Origin: Burkholderiaceae bacterium
GTDB lineage: Bacteria > Pseudomonadota > Gammaproteobacteria > Burkholderiales > Burkholderiaceae
Length of the DNA stretch: 5,063 bases
Direction: 5' to 3'
Assembly (NCBI GenBank): GCA_017998575.1
Contig: JAGOCV010000293.1
Location: 1-5,063, forward strand
Shown here: positions 4,819 through 5,063 of the stretch, piece after piece
Layout of the letters: the number at the start of each line of letters is the position of its first letter
Position numbering within the stretch: position 1 is the first letter of the stretch
Program-made: the position numbers and the translations under genes
Notes under the pieces: model-generated
What the model was told of the DNA's origin: nothing
Databases searched by the model: none
The model's input: only the letters and a program-made list of their open reading frames with translations

Positions 4819-5063
4819 ATGAGCAAAGCTTTCGCCTCCCAGGCCGACCTGGACGACAAGAAAACCACTTTCGAACAGCTCAGCAAGCATTGCTGGGCCT
4901 ACACCGCCGAAGGCGACCCGAACTCGGGCGTGATCATTGGCGAGAAGTTCATCATGGTGAGCGACGCCACGGCCACGCCGGCGATGGCGCAGGACCTGAT
5001 CAAGCAGATCCGCACGGTGTCGGACAAGCCCATCAAGTACGTGCTGCTGACGCACTACCACGC
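4819..5063 (+). CDS. Metallo-beta-lactamase-fold hydrolase, N-terminal part (runs off the right edge)
   Basis: Only the first 82 residues are visible. After a polar N-terminus come the two opening beta-strands of the MBL fold, CWAYTAEGDPNSGVIIGEKFIMVSDATAT (25-53). Then there is a helix, MAQDLIKQIRTVSDK (56-70), and the strand PIKYVLLTHYHA (71-82). The last contains THxH, the start of the metal-binding HxHxDH motif, and the window ends just before the diagnostic D-H positions. There is no signal peptide, so a cytoplasmic enzyme is likely. The superfamily hydrolyses many thioesters, lactones and phosphoesters; the substrate cannot be told from this fragment. The gene follows tetR by 62 bp on the same strand, with its own ribosome site and a palindrome in front, so it is a likely regulatory target of that TetR protein. 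Confidence 0.85.
   Translation, partial: MSKAFASQADLDDKKTTFEQLSKHCWAYTAEGDPNSGVIIGEKFIMVSDATATPAMAQDLIKQIRTVSDKPIKYVLLTHYH

Noticed and set aside
4786..5061. Minus-strand 91-codon open frame at the right edge.
   Set aside because: It is antisense to the MBL-fold gene, whose fold elements, THxH motif and ribosome site support the plus strand.

Overview
The window looks like ordinary chromosome of a GC-rich betaproteobacterium, most likely Burkholderiales and probably Comamonadaceae (Hydrogenophaga or a near relative). This is inferred from strong G/C bias at third codon positions, from the protein families present (DUF2917, a stand-alone TfoX N-terminal protein, a GcvA-type LysR regulator) and from a lytic transglycosylase divergent from 5-FCL. 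There is no rRNA, tRNA, CRISPR array, insertion sequence or phage gene. Eight protein genes fill almost all of it; six are complete and two run off the ends.

Layout: (1) 1-470, minus: N-terminal part of a secreted soluble lytic transglycosylase, whose start lies 9 bp from the divergent start of (2) 480-1130, plus: 5-formyltetrahydrofolate cyclo-ligase. (3) 1135-2052, minus: a ten-helix DMT/EamA transporter that meets gene 2 tail to tail with a 4-bp gap. It lies 6 bp downstream of (4) 2059-3090, minus: a GcvA-type LysR regulator; the two are probably one operon. (5) 3217-3720, plus: a DUF2917 protein divergent from the LysR gene across a 126-bp AT-richer control region with repeated ATTCATT elements. 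(6) 3749-4108, minus: a TfoX N-terminal-domain protein, convergent with gene 5 over a strong hairpin. (7) 4139-4756, plus: a TetR/AcrR regulator, divergent from gene 6 with a 30-bp gap. (8) 4819-5063 and beyond, plus: the N-terminal part of a metallo-beta-lactamase-fold hydrolase.

How they may work together: the genes do not form one pathway. Two small regulatory units stand out. The first is LysR plus DMT transporter facing DUF2917. The second is TetR followed by the MBL-fold enzyme, with a near-perfect 14-bp palindrome (4758-4771) and the only clearly AT-rich promoter-like stretch between them; this suggests TetR control of the enzyme gene. The remaining genes are cell-wall and folate housekeeping functions.

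I found no clear new system. The observations most worth checking are the TetR/MBL palindrome, the divergent control region at 3091-3216, and a recurring geometry at three genes without Shine-Dalgarno sequences: a -10-like hexamer ends exactly 6 nt before the ATG, which would give leaderless transcripts.
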